From Companilactobacillus furfuricola (GTDB lineage: Bacteria; Bacillota; Bacilli; Lactobacillales; Lactobacillaceae): 54,284 bases of DNA. The DNA lies in NCBI RefSeq assembly GCF_003946325.1, contig NZ_RHNT01000012.1, forward strand, positions 1-54,284, given 5' to 3'. How positions within the stretch are numbered: position 1 is the first letter of the stretch; each line of letters opens with the position of its first letter. Shown here piece after piece: positions 25,366 through 33,158 of the stretch. Made by a program: the position numbers and the translations under genes. The notes under the pieces are model-generated. The model ran no database searches and had not been told where the DNA came from. It saw only the letters and a program-made list of their open reading frames with translations.

Positions 25366-25902
25366 CTAGTTGTCCCCTTTGAGTTTCTTACGTTTTTCAT
25401 ACTCATCAGCTGCTTCGCGAACAAAGGCACCACAGATCTTTGCACCATATTTAGTCTCGAGCTCTTCAGCCATATCGATCAATTCTTGTTTAGATGAACG
25501 ATATGGACGAAGTGAACCGTACATTTCCAAAACTCTTTCATCAGGGATCTTAGTAAGTTCAGCAGCTCGATCAAAGTTACTTTGAATTGAACTTCTGCCA
25601 GCACTAGCGGCAATTTGACCTTGTGCTTTTAAAGTTGCTGGTGAAATACGTAGATCCTCTGGTTTAACATCACCGTTAATAGCAGCTTCTAGGGTTACGT
25701 CTTTAACGTTCTTACCAGTTGGAGCATTTACTAAATCTGGATGTTTTTGGAAAAATGGGTAGTCAGCTTGAGTCATTGTCTTACCTGAAGTAGGAGCTGA
25801 TTGTGGACTGGCTGTTGCAGTATTTGTGCTTGATGAACTGTTAGCTTGCTCTTCTTGCACGTTATTAACAATTTTGCTAATTAAATCATTTATTTCTGTC
25901 AT
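25366..25902 (-). CDS. pduE: Propanediol/glycerol dehydratase small subunit PduE
   Basis: Gamma subunit of the adenosylcobalamin-dependent diol dehydratase. N-terminal TEINDLISKIVNNVQEEQ is a short amphipathic helix, followed by a Ser/Thr/Ala-rich linker (about 18-45), then the conserved body: YPFFQKHPDLVNAPTGKNVKDVTLEAAINGDVKPEDLRISPATLKAQGQIAASAGR, FDRAAELTKIPDERVLEMYGSLRPYRSSKQEL. The start at MTEINDL follows AGGTGG. The linker-plus-helix layout suggests a targeting role for this subunit too. Confidence 0.96.
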   Translation of the reverse strand: MTEINDLISKIVNNVQEEQANSSSSTNTATASPQSAPTSGKTMTQADYPFFQKHPDLVNAPTGKNVKDVTLEAAINGDVKPEDLRISPATLKAQGQIAASAGRSSIQSNFDRAAELTKIPDERVLEMYGSLRPYRSSKQELIDMAEELETKYGAKICGAFVREAADEYEKRKKLKGDN

Positions 25903-25919
25903 TAATACCACCTGTTAGA

Positions 25920-26642
25920 TTAATCGAAATTAACTTCGATCTCGTCTGGTCCCTTTCCAGTTACAACGTATTTTGTTTCCTTGATGTGCATCAAAGCTGA
26001 TTTAGCTTGATACTTAACACGAGCCATTTGATCATTAACTGTTGGTACCGGTGTAGGTGATTCACCTTTTGCGTAACGAGCAGCGTTAGCACCGATAGCA
26101 CGGTAAGTTTTCAAATCAATAACTGGTGCTTGTGGGAACAATTCAAGGTTTGATAATGGTTCCAAATCTTTTTGATGAATAATAGTTGTACCTTTAGATT
26201 GAATAGCGATGGCAACTCCTGAACCTGAGTATTGGTCACCTTCTGAACCAGCAAATGAAACGTCAGCTGTACGGTAAACTTTGATAACTCGAGCCTTGAG
26301 TCCTTGCTCTTCGATTCCGGCAGTTACTTCACGCAGGATGTCTTTATGTTTGATACCCTTCAAGTTTTCTGTCATATGTTCAGCAAATCCTGGTAAAACT
26401 GCAACCACAACTTCATCAGTTGAAGTGCCTTTTTTAGCAGGGCCGATATGTTTGAACCAGTCTAGTTGAAGTGGTGCATCGGTTCCTGGAGCAGGTTTAG
26501 TAGCAGTTGCAGTCGCTGATGAAGCTTGCGAGTTGCTGGCTTGTCCACCATTAAAATCGACTTTCTTATCAGTAGCTTTTGTTTCTGTAATAACTTGACG
26601 AATTATTTCTCTTAATAATTTTTCATTGATTTCTTCACTCAT
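25920..26642 (-). CDS. pduD: Propanediol/glycerol dehydratase medium subunit PduD
   Basis: Beta subunit of the dehydratase, contributing to cobalamin binding. Residues 1-22 ([20 protein letters not shown]) form the known encapsulation-helix type, followed by an Ala/Thr-rich linker to about 45. Core: [106 protein letters not shown]. 240 residues, near the family norm. Strong GGGAGG site. Confidence 0.96.
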   Translation of the reverse strand: MSEEINEKLLREIIRQVITETKATDKKVDFNGGQASNSQASSATATATKPAPGTDAPLQLDWFKHIGPAKKGTSTDEVVVAVLPGFAEHMTENLKGIKHKDILREVTAGIEEQGLKARVIKVYRTADVSFAGSEGDQYSGSGVAIAIQSKGTTIIHQKDLEPLSNLELFPQAPVIDLKTYRAIGANAARYAKGESPTPVPTVNDQMARVKYQAKSALMHIKETKYVVTGKGPDEIEVNFD

Positions 26643-26670
26643 AAGTTGAACCTCCCTTCACACTATCTTT

Positions 26671-28335
26671 TTATACGTCAGCTGGATTGATGGCCATTGG
26701 AACATCTGTGATTCTTTCCCAAAGTTTGTCATCAATATGGTATCCAGTACCAGGACCGTTATAGTCGTTCGTATTATTTACAGCTGAAATAACATTCCAG
26801 TCTTTGTCAAAGATAGCTGAAGTTTGTAGGAAGTCTCCGGCAATTCTTTGTTGAAGCAAGTTCAAGACAGCTTGGGCAACATCTGTGAAGCCACCAGCAT
26901 ACAATCCCTTGATAACATCAACACCAGTTACGCCACGATCCATAAGATCTTGAGCAGCCTTCATATCTTCAACCATGTTACGTTCAGGCATATCTTTTGA
27001 AGAAAAGGCGTAAGTTGCAGCTTCAATTTCTTCATCAGTGATCTCAGGAAGATCGAGTGACTTAAAGACAGCTTGTAAAGCTTTAGCAGCTTTGTTTCTA
27101 GCTTTGATGATGTCAGCTTCTTTAACTGGTACTAAACCACCATTGACCTTGAGATCACGTTGCATAGCATAGTAATCGTCATAATCAGTAGCATCCATGT
27201 TTGAACCAGCGAAAGTATTATCGTAGTTAGGAACTGATGAGTAACCTGATGAAATATAATCTGTTCCAGCAAGGAATTGACCTAATAATCTCTCAGTTCT
27301 ACGGATGTCTGAATGTGAGAATGCTTGGTCATTACCAGAAGCACACTCGATATCCATTGCCATACATAGAAGGTTTTCACCAAGAACTTCACGAATACCT
27401 GATGGAACAGCTCCGGGGATACCGATACATGAAACAGCACCATTTTGAAGACCTTGTACACCACAACCTTTAGTGATGAAAATACAACGTGCTTCAAGGT
27501 AAAGCATTGATTTCTTTTCAGCATATCCCATCATAACTTCAGAACCTGAACCTGATGTGAAACGCATCTTCAAACCACGTGATGCATAACATGATGCCAA
27601 GAATCCTTTAGACCAAGGAGTATCGTCACCATCAGTAAATACTTGTTCAGTACCATAGACTGAAATAGTTTCAGCATAAGCTGTAAATCCACGCATTCCT
27701 AAACTCAACTCTTCAGCTTCCTCAACTGAACATTGTGTTAAGACACCTGGACGGCCAGTTTGGGCACCGACCATGATCGAAATGGCATTTAATGGTGCAT
27801 AACGGGCAACCGCAGTAGTTGTTTCTTGTTCTGGGAATCCTCTAAGCGCTGCATCAGCAGCATCGGCTGCGATAAGCACAGGATTATCACGGATGTTAGT
27901 TACGTGACCTTGAGTAGCAGGTGTTTTACGTGGACGCATCTTTTGTGTTGCCATCATCATTTCAACGAAGTTCAGTTGACTAATAACTTCAGCAGCTTTT
28001 GCGGGTGTAAAACCTGTTGTGATAGGAATGATCTTGTCACGTGTTACGTTAGGATCACAAAGCATGTTAGCTATTTTTTGTGAATCCATTGCTAATACTT
28101 TTTCAGTGGTGTCAAGGTTGATAGCGTGTTTTGCAATGAAGCTATCGATCAAATCGAAATCTTCTTTTTTCTTACCGTCTAATTCAACGATCTCACCATT
28201 TTCAATTTTTACACTAGGTTTTGGATCATAAGGTCCGTCCATTGCAACGAAGCCTTCTTCAGGCCATTCGTCAACAAATCCATCTTCATGGACAGGTCTC
28301 TTTTCCAATTCCTCAAATCTCTTTTGTCTCTTCAA
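26671..28335 (-). CDS. pduC: Propanediol/glycerol dehydratase large subunit PduC
   Basis: Catalytic alpha subunit (TIM barrel) that uses adenosylcobalamin to convert 1,2-propanediol to propionaldehyde or glycerol to 3-hydroxypropionaldehyde. Body motifs include GFVAMDGPYDPKPSVKIENG, ATQGHVTNIRDNPVLIAADAADAALRGFPEQETT, CYASRGLKMRFTSGSGSEVMMGYAEKKSMLYLEARCI, GVQGLQNGAVSCIGIPGAVPSGIREVL and ECASGNDQAFSHSDIRRTERLLGQFLAGTDYISSGYSSVPNYDN. The true start is most likely the TTG at 28335 (MKRQKRFEELEKRP): GAGGTGG lies just upstream and this start matches other PduC. The in-frame ATG eight codons earlier has no ribosome site. That gives 554 residues. Confidence 0.97.
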   Translation of the reverse strand: MKRQKRFEELEKRPVHEDGFVDEWPEEGFVAMDGPYDPKPSVKIENGEIVELDGKKKEDFDLIDSFIAKHAINLDTTEKVLAMDSQKIANMLCDPNVTRDKIIPITTGFTPAKAAEVISQLNFVEMMMATQKMRPRKTPATQGHVTNIRDNPVLIAADAADAALRGFPEQETTTAVARYAPLNAISIMVGAQTGRPGVLTQCSVEEAEELSLGMRGFTAYAETISVYGTEQVFTDGDDTPWSKGFLASCYASRGLKMRFTSGSGSEVMMGYAEKKSMLYLEARCIFITKGCGVQGLQNGAVSCIGIPGAVPSGIREVLGENLLCMAMDIECASGNDQAFSHSDIRRTERLLGQFLAGTDYISSGYSSVPNYDNTFAGSNMDATDYDDYYAMQRDLKVNGGLVPVKEADIIKARNKAAKALQAVFKSLDLPEITDEEIEAATYAFSSKDMPERNMVEDMKAAQDLMDRGVTGVDVIKGLYAGGFTDVAQAVLNLLQQRIAGDFLQTSAIFDKDWNVISAVNNTNDYNGPGTGYHIDDKLWERITDVPMAINPADV

Positions 28336-28370
28336 ATTATCCACCTCACGTCTGGACATTTTATTATTTG

Positions 28371-29174
28371 TTAGATGTATGAAGGGTAATCATTTGTTGG
28401 TGTACCACCTAGTTGGCTCAATAACTTAATACCAACATCACGGGCAGAAAGAACTGCTTGTCTCACAGCTCCTGATTCGCCAGAAATGTGTAAAATACCC
28501 TCATTTGAAAAACTCGTTCCATGTGCTGGTGATGCGAATGAAATTGCCTCAACATTTGCAGCCTTCAAAGCGACATCAGCCATCACAACGCCAATGCCTG
28601 ATGGAGCACCGGCGATCAATCCATATGCTTTTCCTTCAGGAGCACCAAAGGCTAAATTACATACTTGACTTGCACGAGCTGTATATTGTAGTTCCAAGTG
28701 ACCTGCGGGAGTGTTATAAACATCTCCGAAGTGCTTTGGAACGTTCTTCAAAGCAATATGTACGGCTTGGCGAACGTCCGAAACGTCGTCTCCTCCGACA
28801 ATTACTAAAGAACCATGTCCAGCTCCACCTTTTGTATCACGAGGCATTTGAACACTAATTGCTTCAGTATTAGTTCCTTTAACTGCCTCGTCCATTGACA
28901 TAATTTGTGGTCCACCACCAGTTCTGGCAGACAAAATACCGATTGAACGATATTCATGATCAACATGTAGATTCTTCAATAATTCTGGATCCACATTGGC
29001 GATAGCCATACCGATGGTGTCACCAATGGGAGCTGTACCAATAAATTCTGTTACTCCATTAATAGATGAACTCAAGCGACTCACACCTGCTTTCTGTTTG
29101 TCATTAATTACATTATTTCTAAGCACCTGAGATAAAACTCTTTCAACTAGTTCATTTTCGTCAGGCTCAGTCAT
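28371..29174 (-). CDS. pduB: Microcompartment shell protein PduB (tandem BMC, trimer)
   Basis: Major trimeric facet protein with two BMC domains and a gated pore. Residues 1-35 hold a conserved N-terminal extension (TEPDENELVERVLSQVLRNN) that in Salmonella links shell and enzyme core; first domain about 40-150 (EFIGTAPIGDTIGMAIANVDPELLKNL ... GHGSLVIVGGDDVSDVRQAVHIAL), second about 165-260 (GKAYGLIAGAPSGIGVVMADVALKAANVEAISFASP). 267 residues, as expected for full-length PduB. An internal PduB' start is not obvious. SD GGAGAA. Confidence 0.96.
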   Translation of the reverse strand: MTEPDENELVERVLSQVLRNNVINDKQKAGVSRLSSSINGVTEFIGTAPIGDTIGMAIANVDPELLKNLHVDHEYRSIGILSARTGGGPQIMSMDEAVKGTNTEAISVQMPRDTKGGAGHGSLVIVGGDDVSDVRQAVHIALKNVPKHFGDVYNTPAGHLELQYTARASQVCNLAFGAPEGKAYGLIAGAPSGIGVVMADVALKAANVEAISFASPAHGTSFSNEGILHISGESGAVRQAVLSARDVGIKLLSQLGGTPTNDYPSYI

Positions 29175-29185
29175 AGGCTATTCTC

Positions 29186-29473
29186 CTACTTCTTTGCTGT
29201 TTCTAATGCGATTAGTTTGTCGACATCTTCATGTGGTCTTGGGATTACGTAGTTAGATGTAACCTCACCAATGTTTTCAGCGGCAGAAACACCAGCATCA
29301 ACTGATGCATTAACAGCTCCAACATCGCCACGGACCATAATAGTAACCAATCCGTGTCCAACTTTTTGTTCGCCAACTAATGTAACGTTAGCTGCTTTGA
29401 GCATTGCATCGGCAGCTTCAATAGCTGGGACCAATCCTCTTGTTTCTACCAAACCTAAGGCTTCGAGTGCCAT
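29186..29473 (-). CDS. pduA: Microcompartment shell protein PduA (BMC-H)
   Basis: First gene of the pdu operon; hexameric shell protein whose pore admits propanediol or glycerol. [60 protein letters not shown], then [16 protein letters not shown]. The start is MALEALG behind GGAGG; the upstream in-frame codons are leader. The 5' gap (29474-29865) carries Rex-like and cre-like sites and separates it from a divergent operon. Confidence 0.97.
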   Translation of the reverse strand: MALEALGLVETRGLVPAIEAADAMLKAANVTLVGEQKVGHGLVTIMVRGDVGAVNASVDAGVSAAENIGEVTSNYVIPRPHEDVDKLIALETAKK

Positions 29474-29538
29474 AATTAGTACCTCCATTAATTAAAAATT
29501 GACTACTCCTAGAGTATAGATGAATTATCGCTTAAAAG

Positions 29539-29556
29539 TTGTTAATTTTGTAACAA
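29539..29556. promoter_or_regulatory. Rex-like operator upstream of pduA
   Basis: TTGTTAATTTTGTAACAA is a near-perfect inverted repeat, one base away from the clostridial-type Rex consensus TTGTTAANNNNTTAACAA. It lies 66 bases before the pduA start, just upstream of a possible -10 (TATACT on the minus strand, 29513-29518). Rex senses NADH/NAD, which would suit an operon built around NADH-linked PduP and PduQ. Assigned by sequence likeness only. Confidence 0.5.
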
Positions 29557-29649
29557 TGCCACAATATTGAAAACCTCCTATTTTGACCATTCACAATATA
29601 AATCCATATATAAAAGCATTTTATTGCTTAAATATCACATATTTCACAA

Positions 29650-29663
29650 TGTAAGCGGTAGCA
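29650..29663 (+). promoter_or_regulatory. cre-like catabolite-control site
   Basis: TGTAAGCGGTAGCA fits TGWAANCGNTNWCA at 13 of 14 positions, in the gap between the pdu operon and the divergent flavin-reductase operon. It suggests CcpA repression in the presence of good sugars. Confidence 0.5.
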
Positions 29664-29740
29664 TCATCCGGCTAAATAATGAAAACCCTTGCAAATATCT
29701 TGCTGTCTTTTCACTATTTTGCTGTATTAGCGCTATCATT

Positions 29741-29770
29741 GTTGATATATCAACGTTCATTTTTTATAAA
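29741..29770 (+). promoter_or_regulatory. Promoter of the divergent operon with overlapping palindrome
   Basis: TTGATA (29742-29747), a 17-base spacer and TATAAA (29765-29770) form a good sigma-A promoter. The -35 lies inside a perfect 14-base palindrome, GTTGATATATCAAC (29741-29754), which looks like a regulator site. The leader to the GTG start is about 90 bases. Confidence 0.55.
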
Positions 29771-29864
29771 AAATTAAATTATGGGATAAATATTGACCAT
29801 TTACCCCCAAAATGTGACACTAATCATAATTATGTGAAGACACAAACAATGAGGAGTGATTTAG

Positions 29865-30437
29865 GTGACAATGAAGGTCGTAGCCTTTTGTGGGAGTACT
29901 AAACCAGGTAGCTATAATCAATATTTGATAAATTTTCTTCGTAAAAAATATATTAATGAGATGAATTTACAAATACTGGATATTGACGATCTACCATTCT
30001 TACGTTTTGTTAAATATGCGGACTTCCCTTCAAAAGTGAAGTATATGTGCGAAAGTATTAAGTCTGCCGACGGATTGGTCATCGCAACGCCTGAGATCAA
30101 TCATGGTATGACAGCCAATATTAAAAACGCCATCGATTGGTGCTCAATGGTACCTTCTTTGTTGATGCACAAACCAGTAATGCTAATGGGGGCATCGACT
30201 GGACCACTAGGTACAGTTAGAGCACAAATGCAATTGCGCCAAGTACTTGAATCACCGATGATCAACGCTCACGTAACTAGATCGATCGAATGTTTAGTCA
30301 CAAATGCTGCTGACCTTTTTGATCAAAATGGCAATCTCACTTCGCAAAAATCAATCGATGTGATGGAACAACAATTCGCTGAATTTAAAAATTTAGTTAA
30401 CGAAAGACAAAAGGAAATAGCCCATGAACAACAATGA
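29865..30437 (+). CDS. NAD(P)H-dependent FMN reductase family flavoprotein, divergent from pdu
   Basis: Flavodoxin-fold reductase: VVAFCGSTKPGSYNQYLINFL (phosphate loop, residues 4-24), ADGLVIATPEINHGMTANIKNAIDWCS (about 68-94; most relatives have PEYN here), MGASTGPLGTVRAQMQLRQVL. 190 residues. The start is GTG, with GAGGAG 8 bases upstream. It overlaps the next gene, a second PduU-type shell protein, by 14 bases. The window has no PduS cobalamin reductase, so a flavin reductase tied to a shell protein beside pdu is a candidate electron donor for cob(II)alamin reduction before PduO. That role is inference from position. Confidence 0.88.
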   Translation: MTMKVVAFCGSTKPGSYNQYLINFLRKKYINEMNLQILDIDDLPFLRFVKYADFPSKVKYMCESIKSADGLVIATPEINHGMTANIKNAIDWCSMVPSLLMHKPVMLMGASTGPLGTVRAQMQLRQVLESPMINAHVTRSIECLVTNAADLFDQNGNLTSQKSIDVMEQQFAEFKNLVNERQKEIAHEQQ

Positions 30438-30777
30438 AACAATGCCGGAAAGGATCATACAAGAGTACGTCCCCGGTAAACAAATAACCTTAGCTCATAT
30501 CATTGCCAATCCCAATCCAGATCTTTATGAGAAACTCGGTGTTTTAGACACGACTGATCCAATCGGTATCATCACTTTAACTCCGGCTGAATCGACCATT
30601 ATCGCCGGGGATATTGCCGTTAAATCCGGAGACGTTAAAGTAGCATTCTTAGATCGATTCAGTGGCTCGCTTTTTTTGATCGGTCGAATAGACGATCTTG
30701 AAACATCTTTGCAAAGCGTCCTTGATTATTTTGAAAATCGACTGAAATTTAGTGTTACAATGATAACCAGAAGTTAA
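30424..30777 (+). CDS. pduU: Second PduU-type shell protein (permuted BMC)
   Basis: 117 residues aligning end to end with PduU at 15744: RIIQEYVPGKQITLAHIIANPN, DPIGIITLTPAESTIIAGDIAVKSGDVKVAFLDRFSGSLFLIGRIDDLETSL. The differences are spread out, so this is an old duplication or separate acquisition, not a recent copy. SD AAGGAAA lies in the end of the flavin-reductase gene, which it overlaps, implying coupled translation. It would join the shell as a hexamer and may anchor a partner protein as PduU anchors PduV. The flavin reductase is the obvious candidate partner. Confidence 0.93.
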   Translation: MNNNETMPERIIQEYVPGKQITLAHIIANPNPDLYEKLGVLDTTDPIGIITLTPAESTIIAGDIAVKSGDVKVAFLDRFSGSLFLIGRIDDLETSLQSVLDYFENRLKFSVTMITRS

Positions 30778-30797
30778 CCAAATTTGAGGGGGAAATT

Positions 30798-31181
30798 ATG
30801 AAAAAACTAACTTCATTACTACTTGCACTATTATTAATGCTGGGAACGATTGCTCCGGCATCCATCGCCCAAGCTAAGAGCAGCAACAATAACAAGATCA
30901 AGGTCACTTACGTCTTGAAGAAGAATAAGAAGACCATCGACAAGAAGAAGCTAACTCTGAAGAAGGGTTCATCTGTCATGAAAGGTCTTAAGAAAGGCTG
31001 GAAAGTTTCAGAAAGCAAAGGCTTTATCACATCGATCGATGGCCACAAACAAAATGACAAGAAGCAAGTTTACTGGACATTTACCGTTAATAAGAAACAA
31101 GTTAACGTCATGGCAAGTAAGAAGAAACTTCACAATAAAGATCATGTTCAATTCAAGCTTTCTAAATACGAAGCTAAATAG
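30798..31181 (+). CDS. Secreted DUF4430 / transcobalamin-C-like protein
   Basis: 127 residues beginning with a classic signal peptide (MKKLTSLLLALLLMLGTIAPASIAQAKS, cleavage likely after AQA). The mature part is very Lys-rich and carries the ubiquitin-like DUF4430 pattern: KIKVTYVLKKNKKTIDKKKLTLKKGSSVMKGLKKGWKVSESKGFITSIDGHKQNDKKQVYWTFTVNKKQVNVMAS ... DHVQFKLS. The same fold forms the C-terminal cobalamin-covering domain of human transcobalamin and intrinsic factor. No lipobox or LPXTG is present, so it is either free or held by charge to teichoic acids. Good GAGGGGG site, 20 bases after the second pduU. A surface corrinoid-binding role feeding the ECF importer is inferred. Confidence 0.78.
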   Translation: MKKLTSLLLALLLMLGTIAPASIAQAKSSNNNKIKVTYVLKKNKKTIDKKKLTLKKGSSVMKGLKKGWKVSESKGFITSIDGHKQNDKKQVYWTFTVNKKQVNVMASKKKLHNKDHVQFKLSKYEAK

Positions 31182-31215
31182 TATCTAACATCTTGATTTA
31201 ATCTTCGATAAATTG

Positions 31216-31242
31216 GCAACGACTTGGTCGTTGCTTTTTTTA
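31216..31242 (+). terminator. Terminator of the divergent operon
   Basis: GCAACGAC and GTCGTTGC form a perfect 8-bp stem with a 3-base loop, followed by a T-run, 35 bases after the DUF4430 gene. Confidence 0.88.
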
Positions 31243-31261
31243 TTGAAATTGACGTTTTGTA

Positions 31262-31540
31262 ACAATAAGAGAGCGCAGCGAGGTTGGTCAGCTGCTGAGG
31301 ATTAACGCGGGTGGTCGCACAAGGTACGGCTAAGCCGTGCCGCGACCACCTGTGTTAACCGGAGGCCGCTACCTCGCGGAGCTCGTTTCAACATACTTGA
31401 GGATAAAAATAAAAACCACCATCCAAACCGCAGCAAGTTTAGTCATCAAAAATGGATAACTCTAGTTCATATCAAATTTGAAGTGTCGCGATCACCTGTG
31501 TTAACCGGAGGCCGTTGTCATCTGGAACTCGTTGCCAAAA
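31262..31540. repeat. Family B intergenic repeat, copy 2
   Basis: Same element as 1935-2250. The core hairpin is at 31302-31358; its 17-bp outer stem is identical to copy 1, but the inner stem reads GGTACGGC/GCCGTGCC in place of GGTGCTGC/GCAGTGCC. Both halves changed together. The block ends against the permease terminator. It fills the 420-base gap together with two terminators; no gene seen. Confidence 0.85.
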
Positions 31541-31578
31541 AAAAGAGGCTACATGTTATTTAACATGTAGTCTCTTTT
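31537..31578 (-). terminator. Terminator of the NCS2 permease gene
   Basis: AAAAGAGGCTACATGTTA and TAACATGTAGTCTCTTTT form a long stem; the minus-strand transcript ends in a U-run. Confidence 0.85.
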
Positions 31579-31600
31579 GATTTTGATGTTATTTTGTTTA

Positions 31601-32944
31601 CTAACTTGGCAATACGTTGATTACGTATAGCAGTAATAAAAATACGAAGAATAAAATGTACATTACTGGATTGATTTCTTTGTGTCTACCAGCTGCGATC
31701 ATTGTTAATGGATATGCAATAAAACCAAAAGCAATACCATAACTGATGTTATAGGTTAAAGGCATGCCGACGATAGTTAAGAAAGCAGGCATGGCAATTT
31801 CGAATTTCTCCCAGTCAATGTATTTCATTGATTGAGCCATCAAGATACCTACGATGATCAACACTGGTGCTGTTACGTTAGTCGTAACAACGGCCAATAG
31901 TGGTGAGAAGAACATTGCTAAGGCAAACATCACACCAACTGTCAGTGACGTTAATCCTGTTCTACCACCGATAGCGATACCCGCAGACGATTCTACATAA
32001 GCAGCTGTTGGTGTAGTTCCCATAAAGGCGCCACCTAACATAGATACAGAATCAGCCATCAAGGCGCGACCGATTCTTGGCATTTTATTGTTCTTCATGA
32101 ATCCAGCTTGTTCGGCTAAACCGATCATAGTCCCGGCTGTATCAAAGAATGCTACTAGTAAGAAAATCAATACCACAGCCCACAATTGTGGCTGTTTAAT
32201 ATCCCCTAAATGCTGTACAGCGACACCAAATGTTGGTTTCAAACTAGGGATCGTTGAAATAATATGATCTGGTAATGGGATCAATTTAGTAGCTAATCCT
32301 AAAATCGTTGTTAGGATCATTCCGATAAAAATTGATCCGGGGATCTTTCTCGCCATTAAAATCCCAGTGACAACTAGTCCAAAAATTGTTAACCAAGTTG
32401 TTGGGACTGTGAATGATCCCATAGTTACAAGCGTTGACTTGCTGGCAGTGATCAAGCCACCACCTTGTGATCCTACAAACGCAATAAATAGCCCAATACC
32501 AGCTGCAACAGCTAGTTTTAAATCATGTGGGATCGAGTCGATAACGATCTCACGGATCTTCATCACCGAAATGATCAAGAAGATGACACTGGATACTAAT
32601 ACCCCTGCCATAGCTGTCTGCCAAGGAATACCCATGGCTAGTACTACTGAATAAGTAAAGAATGCATTGTCGCCTAGTCCAGGTGCAATGGCGATCGGAT
32701 AATTTGCTAATAATGCCATTAAAACTGATCCTAAAATTGCTGATAAGGCTGTAGCAGTAAAGACTGCCCCCTTATCCATACCTGCAGTTCCCAAAACTTG
32801 TGGGTTAACGAACAAGATGTATGCCATTGATACGAATGTTGTTAATCCAGCAAGGATTTCACGCCTTACCGTAGTTTTATTCTCATTTAGATGGAATAAA
32901 CGTTCGATAAAACTTTGATTATTGTTGCCATTTGCTGCATCCAA
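31601..32944 (-). CDS. NCS2-family purine permease (guanine/hypoxanthine/adenine type)
   Basis: Proton-coupled nucleobase importer of about 12-14 membrane segments. Signature segments: TVRREILAGLTTFVSMAYILFVNPQVLG, YPIAIAPGLGDNAFFTYSVVLAMG, the FVGSQGGGLI segment, FFDTAGTMIGLAEQAGF, GTTPTAAYVESSAGIAIGGRTGLTSLTVGVMF. 447 residues, typical of the PbuG/PbuO/AdeP group. The start is TTG (AAGGGG about 10 bases upstream); no ATG fits. It is divergent from an adenine deaminase, so adenine may be a substrate. PurBox-like sites lie between the two genes. Confidence 0.93.
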   Translation of the reverse strand: MDAANGNNNQSFIERLFHLNENKTTVRREILAGLTTFVSMAYILFVNPQVLGTAGMDKGAVFTATALSAILGSVLMALLANYPIAIAPGLGDNAFFTYSVVLAMGIPWQTAMAGVLVSSVIFLIISVMKIREIVIDSIPHDLKLAVAAGIGLFIAFVGSQGGGLITASKSTLVTMGSFTVPTTWLTIFGLVVTGILMARKIPGSIFIGMILTTILGLATKLIPLPDHIISTIPSLKPTFGVAVQHLGDIKQPQLWAVVLIFLLVAFFDTAGTMIGLAEQAGFMKNNKMPRIGRALMADSVSMLGGAFMGTTPTAAYVESSAGIAIGGRTGLTSLTVGVMFALAMFFSPLLAVVTTNVTAPVLIIVGILMAQSMKYIDWEKFEIAMPAFLTIVGMPLTYNISYGIAFGFIAYPLTMIAAGRHKEINPVMYILFFVFLLLLYVINVLPS

Positions 32945-33015
32945 AATTTATACGCCCCTTAAATATTACTTATTGAATAATCACAGTATGACAAATAACT
33001 AAATTATTTGCAAGC

Positions 33016-33062
33016 AAAAACCGAAACATTAACAATAAAAAAATTATTAATGTTCGTGTATA
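33016..33062. promoter_or_regulatory. Two PurBox-like sites between permease and deaminase
   Basis: AAAACCGAAACATTA (forward) and ATACACGAACATTAAT (reverse strand) resemble the PurR box AWWWCCGAACWWT, in inverted orientation about 16 bases apart, the usual spacing class for PurR control of Gram-positive purine genes. The first box has one extra A and the second one changed base, so the match is imperfect. Confidence 0.4.
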
Positions 33063-33158
33063 TAGGATTTTTTTCAGTAAAAATACTTGTTATTTTCGGG
33101 CAAAACATTTACTCTAGTGTGTAACAAATCTGGAATACCTATTGGAGAGTTTGAATAT

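Noticed and set aside
29474-29865. Cobalamin riboswitch in front of pdu or the divergent operon
   Set aside because: I looked for B12-box-like and GCCACTG-type sequences in the gap and found none. Other gaps in the cob run are too short for the ~200-base element.
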